DNA from: Sipunculus nudus
Lineage: Eukaryota; Annelida; Sipuncula; Golfingiida; Sipunculidae
DNA: 64,000 bases
Direction of reading: 5' to 3'
Assembly (NCBI GenBank): GCA_026874595.1
Contig: CM049308.1
Coordinates: forward strand, 26,712,367-26,776,366
Shown: one piece after another, positions 12,257 through 26,000 of the stretch
How the letters are laid out: each line of letters begins with the position of its first letter
How positions within the stretch are numbered: the first letter of the stretch is position 1
Program-made: the position numbers and the translations under genes
The notes under the pieces: model-generated
Told to the model about the DNA's origin: nothing
The model's input: only the letters and a program-made list of their open reading frames with translations
Database searches by the model: none

Positions 12257-13825
12257 TAAAAAAGAAAACCTGGGCTTACAAGTCATACATCATATATGTC
12301 AATAGGAGCATCCTGTATGTTCAGGCAGAAATTTGGAGATTCCATTGGGGTTTTAGCAGCTTCCCCCAGGGGAGGGGACCTGCATCAAATGCTGAAGAGT
12401 TTTGCTACATATAAAGTTTTTAAAATTATATATGTCATTATCATATCATTTTATGATTTTACATCTTTATGTGTCATTATATAATTACAGGACAGACAGT
12501 TGTAAGCCAAGTTTTTTAGTGGTTTGTTTGAAGTAGTTGACAAAGGTCATTGACTGCAACAGGATTTTAGGTTTGCTATTTTCGTTCATACGGACAAAAA
12601 TTTGTCCATTAGATGCTCAGACAGTAACCAAGAACTGAACGCCTCAAAGAGATTTTGAGCATCTCATATGCTTATCTCTGTGTTCCTGATAGCCCTCTAT
12701 AAAATTAAAAATCATCTCTGGTTATTGCCTTTATATCTTACAACAGCATGAACCCAGCTTTTGCAAATAAATCCATTGTTTTTGTGATCATTGTGACAAA
12801 CTGTGGCATTTTGTGAAGAAGAAATAAAAACAACTAAAATAACACAATGATCAGCCCATCACTGTCAAATATACAAAAAAAGAAACACAAATATACACAT
12901 AAAAGGTCATGGCATACAGGAAACACTGCAGTGGAGAAATTATTCTCTGGCTGGTCCCATTGCATAGTGCATTCACAGATTAAAACCACAAGACCTGGGG
13001 CTCTGGGACACACAATGCCTCTTGTGTCCTGCTCAGAGGAAAGCACAATATGATATATAAGGTGGAGCGTTTCTGAACAATTAGAATACAATAACACTTT
13101 GTGCAGAACTTATCTGTGGGCCCAGGCTAGACCAACCATCCCCATTACAGCTGTCCCCGGACAGTGACGATTTAATTACTGTGCCCCTAAGAAACAATGT
13201 CCAACTATAGACCAATGTACAGTTACACGTACATTTTAACTGGAGAAAAGAAACACTGTTTGTCTCTCTCTGACCACACATCACCTTAAATACCCCCAGT
13301 GGGGAGGACTAATTTGATAATAATGAGAAAACAGCCCCCCAAACTAGGACAAAAGCTATGTTTCACCTCCTGTCAATGAACAACACAAATGATCTGCTAG
13401 TAGTGTATTAATGCAGGAATTAGCTTTCTAAATTAGCCCTCTCCCCCCTCCATAGGTGCCACCATTTGTCAACCATGGTATTAATTATTTAACAGCTCTG
13501 CATAACTGCATGCCATGACATAGGATCATATAACAAAACCAGGGTGATATTTTATGCATAATTTGTTTTATTATAACATATTGTAACTTCACTTTCTGAA
13601 ATTTTGTCCTGCAAGTTGTTTGATGACATTTTGTCTCTATGGAAAAGTCACAAGATGAAAATTAAATCAACAAAATGCTTGATTTACAGCTATTATTACA
13701 AATTTGTTCTGCAACATTTTTGTTGTGATATTTTGACCTGAATCATTTTTGTTGTGACATTTTGTCAAAGGATAAAACCCATTTTGCCAGAGGATCAGTT
13801 TTATCAATGATTATATTGACAATAA
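12257..13825. other. Intergenic DNA, no gene supported
   Basis: The 12830-13320 stretch is somewhat GC-richer and open on both strands for 60-87 codons, but the frames oppose each other and show no domain or splice pattern. Confidence 0.4.
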
Positions 13826-14170
13826 GGCAAAAAAAATAAGGGTTTGGTTCTCAGGCACTTTTTTTTCAGAAAAAAATGCAGGCGGGCATTTTTTAAAATT
13901 TTTAATCTTTTTGTATGTTTCGATAAAAATGTCTAATGATAAAGGGTTAGCATGATAATAAGAGATTTATTTTGCATAACAAGTGAAAGCACTACAAAAA
14001 AGGAAATTTTATCAAAATTGTATGATTTTATTTTCCTGAAAGAAATGTCCGTGCAGCTGGAGCTCAAAATTGGTAAGTTTCTATTGAAAATCAAAATAAA
14101 ACATTTTTTATGCGGGGGTTTAAAATTGATGCAGGGGGTGCCTGAGAACTTTACCTTTTATTTTTTTGGC
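13826..14170 (+). mobile_element. Harbinger-like MITE, copy 2
   Basis: About 345 bp, with inverted ends GGCAAAAAAAATAAGGGTTT and, at the right, CTTTTATTTTTTTGGC. Internal TGGTTCTCAGGCAC pairs with GTGCCTGAGAACTTT. The left flank is TAA as in the other copies; the right flank ATA is not a clean duplicate. Confidence 0.62.
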
Positions 14171-15638
14171 ATACTGATGTTGTTTTACCTTATGTCAATG
14201 AACAACATGAATGACCTGCCAGTAGACAGCATCAATGATCTGCATCCCTGGCAAAACCCATAAATTTAAAATTAATCCAAAAGTTGTTTCAAATGCAAAT
14301 TTGACCCCATAACCAAATAATATATACAATAAATAATTTTAAACCTGATACAGAGTTCTTTCTAATGATATATGTATTCACAGCTATTACCATATGATAT
14401 TTTAACAGTTTTTAACATTTTAAAATTTTAAATGGTACACAATTTAAAGCAAATGTTTGCCACTTAAGAGTGTGTAACTTACAAGGGAAATGTTACCACA
14501 GTAGAGCTGGGATAAAATATCAAATGACAAAATGAGGGTGACTTAGTGAAAACCTCGACTCATGGATTTATATTTTCATAGCTGTAGCTTTTGGCAGGAT
14601 CACACAATCATTGTCAGCAAGCTGACATGTTTGACTGCTCAAAATGACGTTGTGATATGGTCAAAAGCTACTTCTATGTAAACGTAAGTCCTTGAGATTA
14701 GAGTTTTTACTAACACTGCATGATTAAGAGCCAAGTTCGGACTTATTAGGTAATGCAAACACATGTGCTGCAACTGATCTTTTAAAGACAAATCCTGTTA
14801 AATAGGCCCAGACAATTACTCAATAGCTATTTTGTTCTGCAAACCTCATGATTGGTGTCATTAATAATCATTTTTCTCCCAAGCTGGTGAAAACCATCAT
14901 CCATTAAAAAGAATACAGATGTAGTTCACCAAGCACAATATAAGTATCAATAACTCTTGACTATGAAACAAAAAGCTCTATAAGACAATGCACAATGTTT
15001 AAATCATGGTTGTCAAAGTGGCAAGCAAATATTGTTAGTTAAAGGATTAGGATATTATCCATCATGTCCATAGAATATAAAATTGGCTCTAAGGTATTGG
15101 TAAACAAACAATTACCGGTATTTTACTAACACATACAATGCCCACTCAGCCAGTGACAAGCCAAAGAACAGTATTGTCTTGTCACATTTATGATTTACAC
15201 GTCAAATGATATGGTCAATAGGTATTTTTTTTATCAAATATACATCCCAGCATACATGTATTTGTATTATTTATTATATAATCAAATAAAAACTGCTGAA
15301 TAAAACCCTAGGTGCATCTTTGTTGATATAAATATTGGCTTAAAATTTGGACCATGAAACTTTAAACAAAAGATACACTCACAAATACTTCTGTATGATG
15401 TTGATTATTGTTATGGTGTAACAAAAATATATGGTGAAACAAAGTTTTAGTGTTGTAATTGACAGACTCTATCACATGAATATTTTTTAATAAGGAATAC
15501 AACTATTCTCCCAACAATTTTTTTTTACCCCAATATGATTATAGAACAATATGATCAATCCCAATCAGCCTCCCTGTCCTATGGAGGGGGGAGGCTTAAA
15601 GGGGCCCATTCACCTGTCTCGCCTTTAGTGGGAAAGAC
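14171..15638. other. AT-rich intergenic DNA, nothing recognised
   Basis: No gene or assignable repeat. Confidence 0.4.
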
Positions 15639-16350
15639 AGCAAGACAGACAAGCAAACAACAGGAAAGATTGAGACAGACAAGCAACAGTTGAAAAGGCA
15701 GCAAGACTTGTACAAAAACACTGGAACAAGTAGACCGCAGGAAGACAGCAAGACAGGGACAAGTAGATAGCAGGTACGACAGCGAGACAGGGACAATTAG
15801 ACAGCAGGACAGGGACAATTACACAGCAGGAAATACAACAAGACAGGGACAATTAGACAGCAGGAAAGACAGCAAGACAGACAATTAGACAGCAGAAAGA
15901 CAACAAGACAGGAACAATTAGACAGTATGAAAGACAGCAAGACAGGGAAAAGTAGACAGCAGGCAAGACAGCAAGACAGGGACCCAGAGACGGCAGGCAC
16001 GTCAGCAAGACAGGGACAATAATCAACTGGACACGGACAATTAGACAGCAGAAAATAAAGCAAGACCGGGACAATTAGACAGCAAGACAGACAAGCAAGA
16101 AAGGTACAAGTAGACAGCAGGAAAGACAGCAAGGCAGGTACTAGTAGACAGCAGAAAAGACAGCAAGACAGGGACAAGTTGACAGCAAAAAGACAGAAAG
16201 ACAGAGACAAGATGACAGTTGGAAAGGCAGGAAGGCAGAGACAAGGAGACAGCTTGAGAGACAGGAAGGCAGAGATAAAGGGACAGCAGCACAGACAGCA
16301 AGACAGAGACAAACAGAAAGCAGCAAAGGCAACAAGAGAGAGAGAGCAGA
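15639..16350. repeat. 34-bp minisatellite (GACAGCAAGACAGG type), about 20 units
   Basis: Typical unit reads GAAAGACAGCAAGACAGGGA then CAATTAGACAGCAG, about 34 bp, with frequent short indels. Purine-rich on this strand. The complement is open in several frames (Leu/Ser/Cys-rich), which is a by-product of the repeat and not a gene. Confidence 0.85.
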
Positions 16351-17556
16351 GTTGAGGATTTCATCATTCAAGAAAACATCATCAGCATGAATCATCTCAG
16401 CCAATTTTTTTTGGAAGCTCCAAGTTTATCCCTTTGGATATCAAAGGGTCTCAACATCACCAATTATACTGTGTAAACCTAAAAGAATTCCTTATATTCT
16501 ACAACTCCTGTGCTAACCATGACAGAGGCTAAGTTGGGTCAATAGAATATTAAAGAGACTGTCAAATGCCAACCCATGTCTGCATTTTTTTTCAGGATAG
16601 TTTTTATACAGTTGTGACACTAAAAATTTCTTGGCTAAAGATTGCAAGAGCTATTCAGCTGACTAACTGAATGAAAACTGATGTCTTACTTCGCACTGAA
16701 TTAGAATAAGACAGATCCAAAATATAACAAACCAGGCAACTGTTTGCAACATGTTCATCTCTGGAAGACTGATATTTTAACAAGCTATTCTAAATGATGA
16801 CATCAGTCAATGGATGGTCATATATGTCTGACCTTTAAGATGTATGTCTTTTAGAAATCACTATTGTCATATAGAAAAGCTCTCATATTAGCAGACATGG
16901 CAAGTCTTTTATGAAGAAAGATACTGTCAAGCTCTGCTGGAAAGATGCCATCCACAGTCCACTAGCATAAATAATGCAAAGTAATTTCACACACAAAACA
17001 CTTTTTACTTTATATAATATTAGTTTAAACAATAGTAATATCAGCATATATATAACAGGCTGAAAGTTACTTGTAAAAATTTCTTAAAATAGTTTTCATG
17101 AGAAATCATATGAATAAATTCCCTGAGACAAACAATAGTTAACATAACTTTTTTCATTATTCATGAAGTAAAAATAAGGTTTCAATTACATTTAATATAT
17201 ATTTTTTTTAATCTTGAAACTTGTATTTTGGATAAAAGAGGTTTTGGTATTACCTGAAGTTCAGATAAGCTGCGCCCTGTATTATTTCATCTGTTATAAC
17301 TCAGTAACTGTACTTTAACCATGTACCTAAAAATGAGGTCTAACTTCAATTTTGTGACTCACTGTGTAGCAGTAAAATTTCCAGTCAGGGTTATATTTAA
17401 ATACAAACATCAAAAGGTCTAACTGGCCTAATTATTAACCTAAAGATTTACTTTTATGATCAATAGTATCAAAACAAATGATTAAAATCAATTTTGCTTC
17501 CTAGTGTAACCTCCATCTGTATGAAAGGAAAGAAATATGTAAAAATCAACTTGATC

Positions 17557-17561
<5 letters not shown>
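16351..17561. other. AT-rich intergenic DNA, nothing recognised
   Basis: No supported feature. Confidence 0.4.

Positions 17562-17614
<53 letters not shown>
17562..17614. repeat. (TA)n microsatellite
   Basis: 53 bp of uninterrupted TA dinucleotides. Confidence 0.97.
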
Positions 17615-17618
<4 letters not shown>

Positions 17619-19539
17619 ATTTGCAGATTTTTTCAAAAAGGAAAAATTTGCAGATACATTCAAAAAGGAAATGAGTTGACATCCTTGAATTATCACAACT
17701 ACTTAACCACATTCAGTTTTGCATAACCCTAAATTTATTTTGTTTGATTAGTATTCTGTCTATCCTTAAACTGAAATTTTAATTTCATTCTATAAACTGT
17801 TAAATGAAATTTCAGTTTTCATTATATTAATTGTTGAATAAAAACTTTAAATTTAAGTTTTAGGATAGAAAGAATCATTAAGCATATCTCTATCCTTAGA
17901 ACAATCAAAATATACAATAGTGTTTACATTTTTCCTTTGACAACATTAACATAAATTTACATTAGCATAATTATTTGCAATATTATGTGCATAATCCCAT
18001 GCCATTAGATTATTTTGGTTGAATACAAGATTTTCCAGGTAAAATCATCGCAAAACATGGAATAACAAGCTCAAATTCACCTGTTAAACATTCTGTTATC
18101 TTTTTGTGTGCTAGTTGACAATTTTAAAGTTCACATGTATCTGTTTACCAAAACAAGACTGTTTAGCCAGAGGTCCCATCTTGCGCATGCACAACCCCCC
18201 CCCACCCCCCAAACAAGGAGAAGTTACATGGAGGAAGAAATACAGAAGAAGCACCAATGGTTGGAAGTTTGAAAAATCTTAATTTGTCAAGTCACATGGA
18301 AAAGCATGCCCGCTATGTTTATATTTTGCCCCATTGATTGTGTCTCCTTGTGTACAGAAGTAAACAAACAGTTTTAGAACCAAACACTGGGGGATACTGT
18401 AGAATCTATTTTAGAAGAAAATACTATATTTCATGTATATTTAAAATACAAGGTTTGTGAATAGGTCCCTTTAATTAACTCTTATCATCTGCTCAGTCTG
18501 ATACATCTAATATCAGTTTGGGGCAATGGTATAGTTTGCACCCCCCCCCCCCCCCAAAAAAATATTTTCCTAGTCCTAAAGTGTTAATTAATATACCATG
18601 AAATATCTATTTTCCCTTAAACATTTTTGCATGGGCCATCAGATTCTTACCAAAAGCGTAAGAAAATGTTATTATTTCCAAGATGAATTTAAAAATTTCT
18701 ATTTTCTCCCTCATGAAAGTCAGTCATACAAAAAAATTATAAATAATAACACAAGTATTATGTATTCTTTTCTATAGAAAGTGTTACTATGGTTACAATT
18801 ACTTAACTGAAGGTAATAGTTCGCTCAAGTCCACAATTTTGTAACCCATTTTAGCATTGTGCTTTTCATTTTATTTTATGGGTAAATTAATCAAATGATC
18901 AGACTCAGTGATTGATTTGTAATTAATATACCCTTCCTTTCTGTTCCATTTCTGTTGCTCCTACTAATCTTGGAGTCATAAATAAGCCAAGTTGACCCTG
19001 TATCTTACATTTTTCATTAAACTGTTGACCCTGTGATCTGTTTCAATAAAATAAAAATCAAGAAGCAGGTGTTACTGAATTCTGCCATCCTTATATGACT
19101 TCACAATTTTCTGTACGGTCAGTTTAGACACCCCTGTATGGCTTTTTTCCCAGGTATTTCTTTCAAACTGATTTAGTAAGCAAACCAAAAGCTGAAGACA
19201 AGAGAGCAGAATTAGAAAATATATAATTTTAAGGGAATAGCAAACTGAAAATTTCAAATTTAAATATGATTATGAATAATATTCTTATCAAGTTATCACT
19301 CTGTTGTCATGGTATCCTTTGAGAATACAAACACCAAACCCTTTACAGACACATTTATGCAAACCACTTTCTTGTTACACCAGACATTCCATGTTTATGT
19401 CATTCTTTGGTATATGTTTGTTTCACGGCTTGACAAAGTCTAACTAAAATGTGTAGACCCCTTTGACATATACGGTTTTTATCTTTCTTTTTAGTGGACA
19501 AGGTATGTATTTTTTAGTTAATTGCCTATTTTCCTCGTT
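17615..19539. other. AT-rich intergenic DNA upstream of DLST
   Basis: Contains poly-C runs (18196-18203, 18541-18555). No supported gene. Confidence 0.4.
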
Positions 19540-19944
19540 CAGTAAATACAGAAACGGTCGGCTGTGGTAAACGATTTACCAAAGAACGGGAAAAAATTAC
19601 TGAAAGTATATTTCTGAAACTGAAAGTTTCAGTGATTGAAACATATATATATATCCTGGGGTTTTCTCTTTCAAGTATTGAAATGGAAAAATCACGACAA
19701 AGAAGTAACATGTAACAATAACATGACATGTAACACTCACATGGAGCGATGGACGACATTGGATGCTCTACATGTCGGCAATCCGGTAAAATTGGGGCAA
19801 AAAATTACATTTTGAATAGGTCAGCGTCTTTCGCGGGACAACCTGTTGAAGTTTGTCGATTTCACGTGCCTCCCACAGCTGAGGGAATTCCCTGGAGCCT
19901 CTGTTTAGAAAATAATAGTGCGCATGCGTGTGGTGTCCAGGGTC
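19540..19944 (+). promoter_or_regulatory. CpG-enriched DLST promoter / 5' UTR region
   Basis: CpG dinucleotides are clearly more frequent here and through exon 1 than in the AT-rich flanks. The region ends at the DLST start codon. I see no convincing TATA box at a useful distance; the (TA) run near 19644-19653 is a poor candidate. It reads as a housekeeping-type promoter; the transcription start is not determined. Confidence 0.55.
19919..19930 (+). promoter_or_regulatory. NRF1-like site TGCGCATGCGTG
   Basis: One mismatch to the NRF1 consensus YGCGCAYGCGCR, 15 bp upstream of the favoured ATG. NRF1 is a known activator of nuclear genes for mitochondrial proteins, so the placement fits. It overlaps the weak upstream ATG at 19924. 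Binding is inferred. Confidence 0.5.
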
Positions 19945-19954
19945 ATGGCGGCCA
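19943..19954 (+). promoter_or_regulatory. YY1-like ATGGCGGC element at the start codon
   Basis: TCATGGCGGCCA carries the ATGGCGGC core of the YY1 promoter element, which often overlaps the initiator codon of housekeeping and mitochondrial genes. It also gives the ATG a G at +4. The match could simply reflect an Ala-Ala start. Confidence 0.35.
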
Positions 19955-20031
19955 TGCTTGCGTCCTCGCGGTGGATAACCCGAAGTTTTCAGTATATTTC
20001 GAGCTTGAAAACTGCACTCGGGAGAACGCAG
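19945..20031 (+). CDS. DLST: DLST exon 1 (residues 1-29, presequence)
   Basis: 29 codons from the ATG to a CAG|gtacac donor, phase 0. The peptide is rich in Ala, Ser and Arg with no acidic residue, as expected for a mitochondrial targeting helix. This exon cannot join exon 3 directly because the phases differ, so exon 2 is required. Confidence 0.85.
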
Positions 20032-23000
20032 GTACACGCATATTACAAAGCCACATAGTGGTATATAATTACACATATATTAAGGTTGTTCATCAAGGGT
20101 AATTAGGAAAACGAAGGGGGTATTTCCGACAGGTAAAGTGCCCTTCTTGTGTCCAAGGTTTAAAACTGTCACAGTCACTTGGTGACAGGCGAAAAACTAC
20201 ACTTTTTTTCCTCAGTAGGGGATGTCATCAAAATCACAAACTGTCTGTAATCCAGTCTGTCGTTCCTCTTTAAATAATTTCAGTGTGATGCTTTTATTCT
20301 GCACCTCCACAATTCACTTTGAAAACCAAAGTCATTGACAACCACCACAACCCCCCCCCCCCCCCCCCCCCCCGACTCCTTCGGCAGAATGAGATCAATG
20401 ACGTATGTGCTTACAATTATTCAACTCTAAAAATGACAAAAAAAAAAATGAAAATTTATATACATTGCAACAGTGAGAGCCACATCACAATGCAAATTGC
20501 TATATATATTGTTGTGGCATAAAAAAAAGATTGTCCTACTATTGGGGGGGGGGGATGTCACTGGAAGAAGCCTCCTTTCTTTGGCTCCACACCCACGTGA
20601 CCTGTCTCCCCCCAGCGCAATAGAACATACTTGGTCACAGGAAGGGGCCTGCTTTCTGCAACAGGTCAAGGATGGATACGGTAATTTAATTGAATGCGAA
20701 TGTCACTAGAACTTCATGAAAGTTTGCGACCCCAGTAGCTCAACAAACTTTGCAATCCTTGCAGTGAACATTTACAACCATAGCAGCCTAATGCTTGGTC
20801 ACTATGACAACCTCTGTATTTTTGTGGTTGGGTTACATTATTCAGGTTAAGAAAGCTGTCTGAGAGGTCAGACCTCTGTCGGACGAAGCAGATGTAATGT
20901 GCTACACTGGAAGTCAGACCACCATGGCATGAAGCACTCTATAAAAATAAAATAAAGGAACTTGATCTCAGTGTACACTGAACAAATAAATTTAACAGTA
21001 TTGCATTGCTGAACTGGACCATAATGTTTTACATATTTGATTACCGGTAATAAAACACTTATCATATGTATGGCAAACAACCCTTTGCTCTAATTACAAG
21101 TACATGTAGTATTAAACTTTCTTGGTCACATTAAGTCTGGATGACAAGCTTTCAGTTGTTATTTTTTTTAGCTATTTCCTCGCTGAGCACCAGTGAACCA
21201 ACTGGTTGGCCTATCACTATCAGGGCTCTCTTGAGATTTAGCAGTCTTTTTCAGCATACCTGATCTGGCTGTTGTTCATATTTAGCACATTATATTCAAA
21301 ACAACTCAGGGTTTTTGCAAGGCCCCAGATTTTTTCTTCCCATTGACCATTGTCTGTTACCATTGTTATTTAAGATAACAGTTTTCTTTATTTTCATAAT
21401 TTAGCTTTCAGATATACCTGTCAGGACATTGCTGGGATAGTATATACATATTTGTATCCCCGGACAAAGTCAGGGATACTATGGTTTTAGCTTGGTCCTG
21501 TCACCACATACAAATCTTGTCTGCACATTAACTCAAAAAAACATTCTATGGATCTATATCAAAGTTTTCAGGTTTATAGATATGGGTAAAAGGACAATGC
21601 CTATTTAAAATTGGGTCATGACTTTTACTTTGAGTTTTACCTTGACCTTGAATAGCTCCATTTTTGTTTAAAATCTCACAAATTCTTAAATATCCAAAGC
21701 TCGCATGGATTGATCTAAAAATCTAGTTGACTTAAGGTCTTTGTCATGTATCAGAGACTGGTGGCACCACCTATTGTCCGTTTCTTGTTTTTGCGCAGTT
21801 TAATGCCCCAAATATTGCCACTTGGCAGTACTGTGATCATTATTAAGTCAAAAACTAATCAACAGATTATTTCAAATTCATGTTGTGCACATGCAAAGAT
21901 ATTTGATATAGGATGATGTCTTGTTTTATATTTTGATCATTACCATCTCTATGAGTGCCCTTTACCTTGAATATATCTATTTTTGGTTAAAAAAACTAAC
22001 AAAAACAATATATTTCTCAAGTGGTCAGATGTATATCTCTGAAAATCTTAATGAAAGGTGTCAAATGGTAAATTGTCAAATGAGTATGAAAACCAGTGAT
22101 CTTTACCAGGTTTCCAAGGTCAAATCTGTTGAATTATAGAATTTATGTGAACCCCCATAACTGTTGAAGTACCTTATTTTCTTTCTTCAAATTTGACACA
22201 TACATTGTTTCCGCCAGGAGCTCAGACCTATTTGCAGTTTGGTGACCTTCAAGACAAAATTCAAGATCAAATTGTAAAAATATATGATCTTTTGTGAACC
22301 CTACAACTTTTAAAGTACTGCATTTTAAATTTTCAAATTTGACACGCACATTCTTTCTACCAAGATATGGAACATGTCAAATCTGCTGAAACAGGGTTTT
22401 TGGTGAACCACATAACTTTTGTTTAAGTACTGCAGATGTTTTCCACAAACTGGGCACATAAATTTTTTTCACTAAGATCTCAAAAATGTTTGAAATTTTG
22501 TGACCTTGAAGACAAAATTCAAGGTCAAATCTGCGAAAATATATGATCTTTTGTGAACCCCACACCTTTTAAATACTGCATATTTGTATCCCCAGACAAA
22601 GTCGGGATACTATGGTTTCAAGAAGGTCCCGCTGCCGCAGAAAAACCTTGCGAGCGGGATAACTAAAAAAATATTTCACTGATCTTTTTCAAACTTTACT
22701 TTTGTATATATATATAGGTAAGGGGACGAACCCTATTTAAAATGGGGTCATGACCTGTGCTAGGAGACCTTGAATAGGTCCACTTTTGCTGAAAATAACA
22801 CAAATTCTTAAATATCTCAAGTATGCTTGCATGGACTGGTCCACAAATCAAGGTGACCGAAGATCTTGGATAGCCTTGTGATATACCGGAAACTGGTGGC
22901 GCCACCTATTATCCTTTTCTTGTTTTTACGCCTTTTAATACCCCCATAATTGCCACTTGACAGTACTGTAAGCATTATAAGTCAAAAACTAATGGACAGA

Positions 23001-26000
23001 TTTCTTTCATATTATGCACATGTAGAGAGATGGTTATGGGATGAGGTCTTTTTACATTTGGGTCATGACCTTTACCGTGAGAGTGGCCTTGACCTTTAAT
23101 GTGTCCATATTTTGTGAAAATCACACACCCCTTATGATATCTCCAGTGTTGATAGCCATATGGATTTCAAACGTGACTTATGTATGGCCCACCACTAAAG
23201 TAAGAACCCTATAGGTTCTAGGGTCATGAAGTCAAAGGTCAAGGTCACTGGACTTGAAAGATACCGTGGATGCATTTTAAGCCAAACTTTCATCCCAGGT
23301 CTTCCATCTTGAATATATAGCTCACTTGCCAATAATGGATGATCCATATCAATTTTGGGGTCACAAGATCAAAGGTCAAGGCCACAGGAGCTATCTGTCA
23401 GAAAATTAGTTTCTGGATGATACATCCTGCTTTTATTGATGTATTGATTTCAAACTTGACTTATATATGTCCCATTGAAAAAGCAAGACTCCAATTGATT
23501 TTGGGGTCATGAGATCAAAGGTCAAGGTCACAGGACGCATCTTAAAAGGATTGTGGATGCATTTTCAGCCAAACTTTCATCCCAGGTCTTCCATCTTGAA
23601 TATATAGCTCATCTGCCAATAGAGGAAGACCCCTATCAAGTTTGAGGTCACAAGGTCAAAGGTGAAGGTCATAGGAGCCATCTGTCCAAAGATTAGTTTC
23701 TGGATGATAATTCCTGCTTTTATTGATGTATAGATTTCAAACTTGACTTGTATATGTCTCATTGGAAAAGCAAGACCCGAATTGATTTTGGGGTCATGAG
23801 GTCAAATCACAGGACCAACATCTTCAAAAAGATTGTGGATTGATAGATGGAAGAAACAATAATTGCTTGCCAAGTGTCAGTATATGCTGCTAAAATGGGG
23901 GCCTATTCTTAAAGGGGGGGGGGGGCGAACTATGTCTTGGGATACTCTGGCACCTGCAGTGCCAAGAAATGTCTAGTGTTTTCTAAAATTTAATACACCA
24001 ATTGTTTCTGCCTAGGTCTCAGACATGTTTAAAAACCGGAGACCTGGGTGAAATTAACAAAAACATAGGATTCTTGTAAACCCATAACGTTTTATGTACT
24101 GCTTTTTTTTAATCAGTTTTATATACATATTGTTCAAAAGCCTGTAAGGTGTCAGTAGGTGCTTCAGAAGAAGAGGTCCTATTTTAAAGGAACTATACCC
24201 AATGTTTTGGGATACTATGGCATCTCAGATGCTATCTGAGATGCTAGAATTGTCTAGTTATTTCATTGATTTTGACTTTTCCATACCACATTTAAGTGAT
24301 GTGACAACCGAGAACCAAACTGAAATGGTAAAATCTAGGTCACAGACTAAAAGTGTGATTTTCATCCTTGAAAAAACTACTTCATCGCCATATTTGTGAT
24401 TCAACAACAAATCCTCATTCTAGCAAAGTCATGAACCGTAAATCAAAATAAACACCCAACACACGAGACAAAGAAGCAGGAACTAATTACATAAATAGGT
24501 TATAAATAAAAGATGCAGCATAATCGATGTAGCATGATACTGTAACTGGCAATTACATGTGGTCCCATTGTGATAGAATACTCAAAAGACGTTTTATTGT
24601 GAAATAATTTGTATGGTTGTATGGTTGTATCTTAACTGCCCCAGCTGACCTACCTTTAACAGCAATTTTTTTGTACATTTGTATTTATTATGCTGGTAGC
24701 CTTTTTGTTATTGTGATGTCAGCTATACTGTTTAATTCTTCATTATCTTATTCTTTGTCCAAGAAGTGCAAATATAGCTATATGATGGGAACAATGCTTG
24801 ACCTATAATACCATTTTGCTTTTAAAGAGGAGGGGTTGTGGTTTCCTGAAATGTAAGCTAAATTAGGCCTGTTAAAGCTTCAGGGTATCTGATTGGATGA
24901 CATAACTGATTAAACATTGCCTTTTGATAAAATGCTCTCGCTGAGCATTACAGGTAATCATAATATTCTTTTGGAGAGGTATATCTTATAAAGATGTTTT
25001 TCCCAAATGATGCTAAAATGAACATTCTGTTGTATTGGTAGTCTGGTACCTGTTACTATCTCAGTTTTCATGTCAACCAAAAATGACAAAAAAGTAAATA
25101 TTCTCTTAGGATACTGCACTAACATATGAGCCTATTCTGACAATAATTCTCCATTCCCCATTGTTTCTTGACTTGCTCAAGACAGATTAAAAAGATATAT
25201 ATATAAAATTGACCGAAATGCAGAAATTGAAATAGTCATTGAATTCCTCATTTCTTTATATATTAAGGACTGGCTTTGATTTAATTCATCATTTATTAAA
25301 TGTACTGTTTGTACTGTAACAGACATGAGGCAAATGTCATAACTCTTAATTTTTAGTTTAGGATTTAATACTTAAATTTCCCTTAATATGATATTGAGCA
25401 CTTTGAAAGTCAGACTTTTTCTGGCAGAACAATTATATTGTTCATATAATTGAAATTGTCTCATTTACACCTGAGTCAGAGATAGTAAGCATACAAAGAT
25501 GCAAAAGGCCAGAACACCCTGCCATATATCTACTATATATATCAAAGTTCTACATTGCAATATTTAGTAAAAAAATTCTAGATGCTGTAACTTTAACCTT
25601 TGCTGTCAAAGTCAAGTCACAGTTTCTCTGGACATCATTTGCATTATTTCACAAAAGCACGTGAGTTAATTAGCATTTTTTTTTTGCATTTTTACCACAG
25701 ACTTATTGCAGTAACCCATACAATTTGCTTTAGATCATGGAGTAACCGTGCTTTAATCAGACTTATATTTGTGCCATCCTGCAAAGTTTTTTATGAATGT
25801 TAGCCCATTATGCCTAGGTCATGCTTGGTAGCTGAGTTTCATGACCCATGGGTCACTTGTTAGATCATCAAACAATTTGTCATCCTTCAGTGGAGCAGGC
25901 TATAACATTGCCTTACAAAGGTCTCCTTTGATGTACAGACTGTCCTTTTTGACAGAGACATGAACGTGTTAATTCAAATCTTAATAGATGTTGGTGAGCA

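Noticed and set aside
15579-16404. Several Leu/Ser/Cys-rich minus-strand frames, up to 171 codons
   Set aside because: They are translations of the 34-bp minisatellite in multiple frames at once, with no non-repetitive coding sequence.
19526-20076. Minus-strand open frames over the DLST promoter, suggesting a divergent gene
   Set aside because: They overlap each other and exon 1, have unremarkable Cys/Tyr/Ile-rich composition and show no domain. A bidirectional promoter is possible but not supported.
19749-20102. 117-codon + strand open frame across the DLST first exon
   Set aside because: It runs through exon 1 in a different frame and on into intron 1. The CpG-rich promoter region has few stops, and the DLST frame explains exon 1.
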